Assembly (NCBI RefSeq): GCF_004345605.1
Contig: NZ_SLVY01000010.1
Coordinates: 162,783 to 226,782, forward strand
DNA: 64,000 nt
Source of the DNA: Rhodococcus sp. SMB37
Lineage (GTDB): Bacteria; Actinomycetota; Actinomycetes; Mycobacteriales; Mycobacteriaceae
Direction: 5' to 3'
A model generated the notes under the pieces. The model searched no databases and was not told where the DNA came from. It saw only the letters and a program-made list of their open reading frames with translations. Shown piece by piece: positions 62,594-64,000 of the stretch. The translations under genes were made by a program, and so were the position numbers. Within the stretch, counting starts at the first letter, position 1, and each line of letters opens with the position of its first letter.

Positions 62594-63853
62594 GTGACGG
62601 ACGCGGATACACGGAACGAGTCGCCAACACAGGCCACCGCAGCGCAGACGACTTCCGGGGGTGCGCTCGGGGAGATCAGGGTGCTCGAACTGGGCACTCT
62701 GATCGCCGGGCCTTTCGCCGGGCGGCTGCTCGGCGACATGGGCGCCGACGTCATCAAGATCGAGGACCCGAAGCGCCCCGACCCGCTGCGCACGTGGGGG
62801 CAGGGGGAGCGGGACGGTCACCGGTTCTTCTGGACCGTGCATGCCCGCAACAAGCGGTGCATCACCCTCGACCTGCGGTCGTCCGACGGGCAGGACCTGT
62901 TCCGTCGACTGGTCGCCGAATCCGACGTCATCGTCGAGAACTTCCGTCCCGGCACCCTCGAGAGGTGGGGCCTCGGGTACGACGTGCTCTCCGAAGTCAA
63001 TCCGGGGATCGTGCTCGCACGTGTCTCCGGGTACGGACAGACCGGCCCCAAGGCAACACACGCCGGATACGCCTCGGTCGCGGAGGCGGAAAGCGGTCTG
63101 CGGCATCTGAACGGTTATCCGGGGCAGGCTCCGCCGCGCCTCGCGTTGTCTCTCGGCGACACCCTCGGCGGCATGTTCGCCGTCCAGGGTGTGCTCGCGG
63201 CGCTGCTGAGCCGCGAACGGACGGGGCGTGGGCAGATCGTCGACGTCGCGTTGACCGAAGCGTGCCTGGCCGTCCAGGAGTCGGTCATTCCCGACTACGA
63301 TGCCGCCGGTGTGGTGCGCGGCCCGTCAGGCACCCGCCTCGAAGGCATCGCGCCCTCGAATCTGTATCGCACCTCCGACGACATGTGGATCGTCATCGCC
63401 GCCAACCAGGACACCGTCTTCCGGCGCCTGTGCACGGCGATGGACCGTCCCGAACTGGCCGACGACGTACGGTTCGCCGACCATCTCGCGCGGGGAGTCA
63501 ATCAGGACGAGCTGGACGATCTCATCGGCGCGTGGGCGGCGAAGTGGCCGCTCACCGAGTTGCTCGAACACCTCTCGGCTTCCGGTGTCGTTGCGGGGCC
63601 CGTCAACACCGTCGCCGAGGTGGTTGCCGACGAGCAGTTCCAGTCGCGGGAGATGCTGGTGCCCCACCGCGACGAACGCACCGGCGACGATGTTCTCGGA
63701 CCTGGTGTCGTGCCGCGCCTGACGGGCACCCCGGGATCGGTGCGTCGCGCCGGCCCGCCGATCGCCGGTTACGACAACGCCGCCGTGTACGGCGAACTGT
63801 TGGGCGTGACCGACGGCGAGCGGGCCGAGCTACGGGAGCGGGGCATCATCTGA
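62594..63853 (+). CDS. Class III CoA-transferase (CaiB/BaiF)
   Basis: A 419-residue formyl-CoA-transferase-like protein. EIRVLELGTLIAGPFAGRLL, GADVIKIEDPKRPDPLRTWG and LDLRSSDGQDLFRRLVAESD are the N-terminal blocks; IVLARVSGYGQTGPKATHAG precedes the active site. The position usually occupied by the catalytic Asp reads Gly-Tyr-Ala-Ser-Val, a variant common in one branch of the family. It starts at a GTG 24 bases after the ALDH stop and would activate the acid formed by the ALDH. It closes the operon. Confidence 0.87.
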   Translation: MTDADTRNESPTQATAAQTTSGGALGEIRVLELGTLIAGPFAGRLLGDMGADVIKIEDPKRPDPLRTWGQGERDGHRFFWTVHARNKRCITLDLRSSDGQDLFRRLVAESDVIVENFRPGTLERWGLGYDVLSEVNPGIVLARVSGYGQTGPKATHAGYASVAEAESGLRHLNGYPGQAPPRLALSLGDTLGGMFAVQGVLAALLSRERTGRGQIVDVALTEACLAVQESVIPDYDAAGVVRGPSGTRLEGIAPSNLYRTSDDMWIVIAANQDTVFRRLCTAMDRPELADDVRFADHLARGVNQDELDDLIGAWAAKWPLTELLEHLSASGVVAGPVNTVAEVVADEQFQSREMLVPHRDERTGDDVLGPGVVPRLTGTPGSVRRAGPPIAGYDNAAVYGELLGVTDGERAELRERGII

Positions 63854-63912
63854 GCAGCGGTGTCGTCGGCCAGTTCGAGTGTGCAGTTTTCGTCGCGATA
63901 CGCCGGGCGGAT

Positions 63913-64000
63913 TCAGGACGCTAACGCAACACCCGCGATCAACTCCGCGAGCACGTTACATGGCTTCCTCCAGCCGAGTGTCTTCCGCGGCCGGATATTG
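63913..64000 (-). mobile_element. C-terminal end of an IS30-family transposase, cut by the window edge
   Basis: The minus strand entering at the right edge reads NIRPRKTLGWRKPCNVLAEL and stops at 63913. Asn-x-Arg-Pro-Arg-Lys-Thr-Leu-Gly-Trp is the diagnostic C-terminal motif of IS30 transposases. The rest lies outside the window, so activity and ends cannot be judged. Confidence 0.82.

Noticed and set aside
62594..63853. An inactive CoA-transferase because the catalytic Asp position reads Ala
   Set aside because: The Gly-Tyr-Ala-Ser-Val variant is, as far as I recall, frequent in a large branch of the family, so the missing Asp alone is not evidence of inactivity.

Overview
The window is high-GC actinobacterial DNA from a mycolic-acid-containing genus, most likely Rhodococcus or a close relative. 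The evidence is secreted LGFP-repeat cell-wall proteins, F420-type luciferase-like oxidoreductases, a Ddn-type nitroreductase, and a large steroid catabolic gene set whose members match the Mycobacterium tuberculosis cholesterol genes. All family names come from reading translated sequence; no database search was run.

Layout. (1) 1-13.7 kb is an accessory, gene-decayed region: an orphan serine recombinase, a GNAT gene between direct repeats, a low-GC lipoprotein/membrane-protein pair, LGFP proteins, a broken DUF1883-TIR gene with a partner, a compact promoter-peptide-terminator unit, an ISL3 transposase that abuts an Abi_2 remnant, a frameshifted integrase and a frameshifted LGFP gene. (2) 13.8-27.6 kb is a steroid-type ring-degradation cluster. 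A minus-strand LLM, Old Yellow Enzyme and KshB-like reductase set diverges from IclR, HsaD, HsaA, HsaC, a second HsaA-like enzyme and a KstD-like dehydrogenase. A flavin reductase, a KstR-like TetR, a TauD dioxygenase and another TetR follow. (3) 28.4-34.1 kb holds homologues of Rv3549c, Rv3548c, Rv3547, FadA5 and CYP125. (4) 34.1-37.3 kb holds a TetR/membrane-protein pair with a long operator and an LLM, ketosteroid-isomerase-like and MobA-like operon. (5) 37.3-41.7 kb carries Ltp3, Ltp4, a double OB-fold protein and an Rv3520c-type LLM, and 45.0-48.7 kb carries EchA19, FadD19 and an NPD-type oxidoreductase. Between these two blocks lie an IS110 element, a GNAT gene, and an AbiEi/DUF559 nuclease gene flanked by a 53-bp inverted repeat. 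Four KstR-type boxes sit at the divergent promoters. (6) 48.7-52.9 kb is a copper/nitrogen-oxide module: SufR-like regulator, NirK-like membrane fusion and hemerythrin-DUF2249. (7) 52.9-63.9 kb is a TetR, a secreted hydrolase-like protein and a seven-gene operon (Tat multicopper oxidase, alpha/beta hydrolase, DUF2236, AttH/CrtC-like lipocalin, homogentisate dioxygenase, ALDH, CoA-transferase) that reads as an unassigned catabolic pathway. An IS30 transposase tail closes the window.

How it fits together. CYP125, FadD19, FadA5, EchA19, Ltp3/4 and the OB-fold protein cover oxidation, CoA activation and shortening of a sterol side chain. The KstD, KshB and HsaACD-like set covers ring opening. The two sets carry different local operators, so the ring cluster is probably a paralogous set for another steroid or aromatic substrate rather than the main cholesterol hsa operon.
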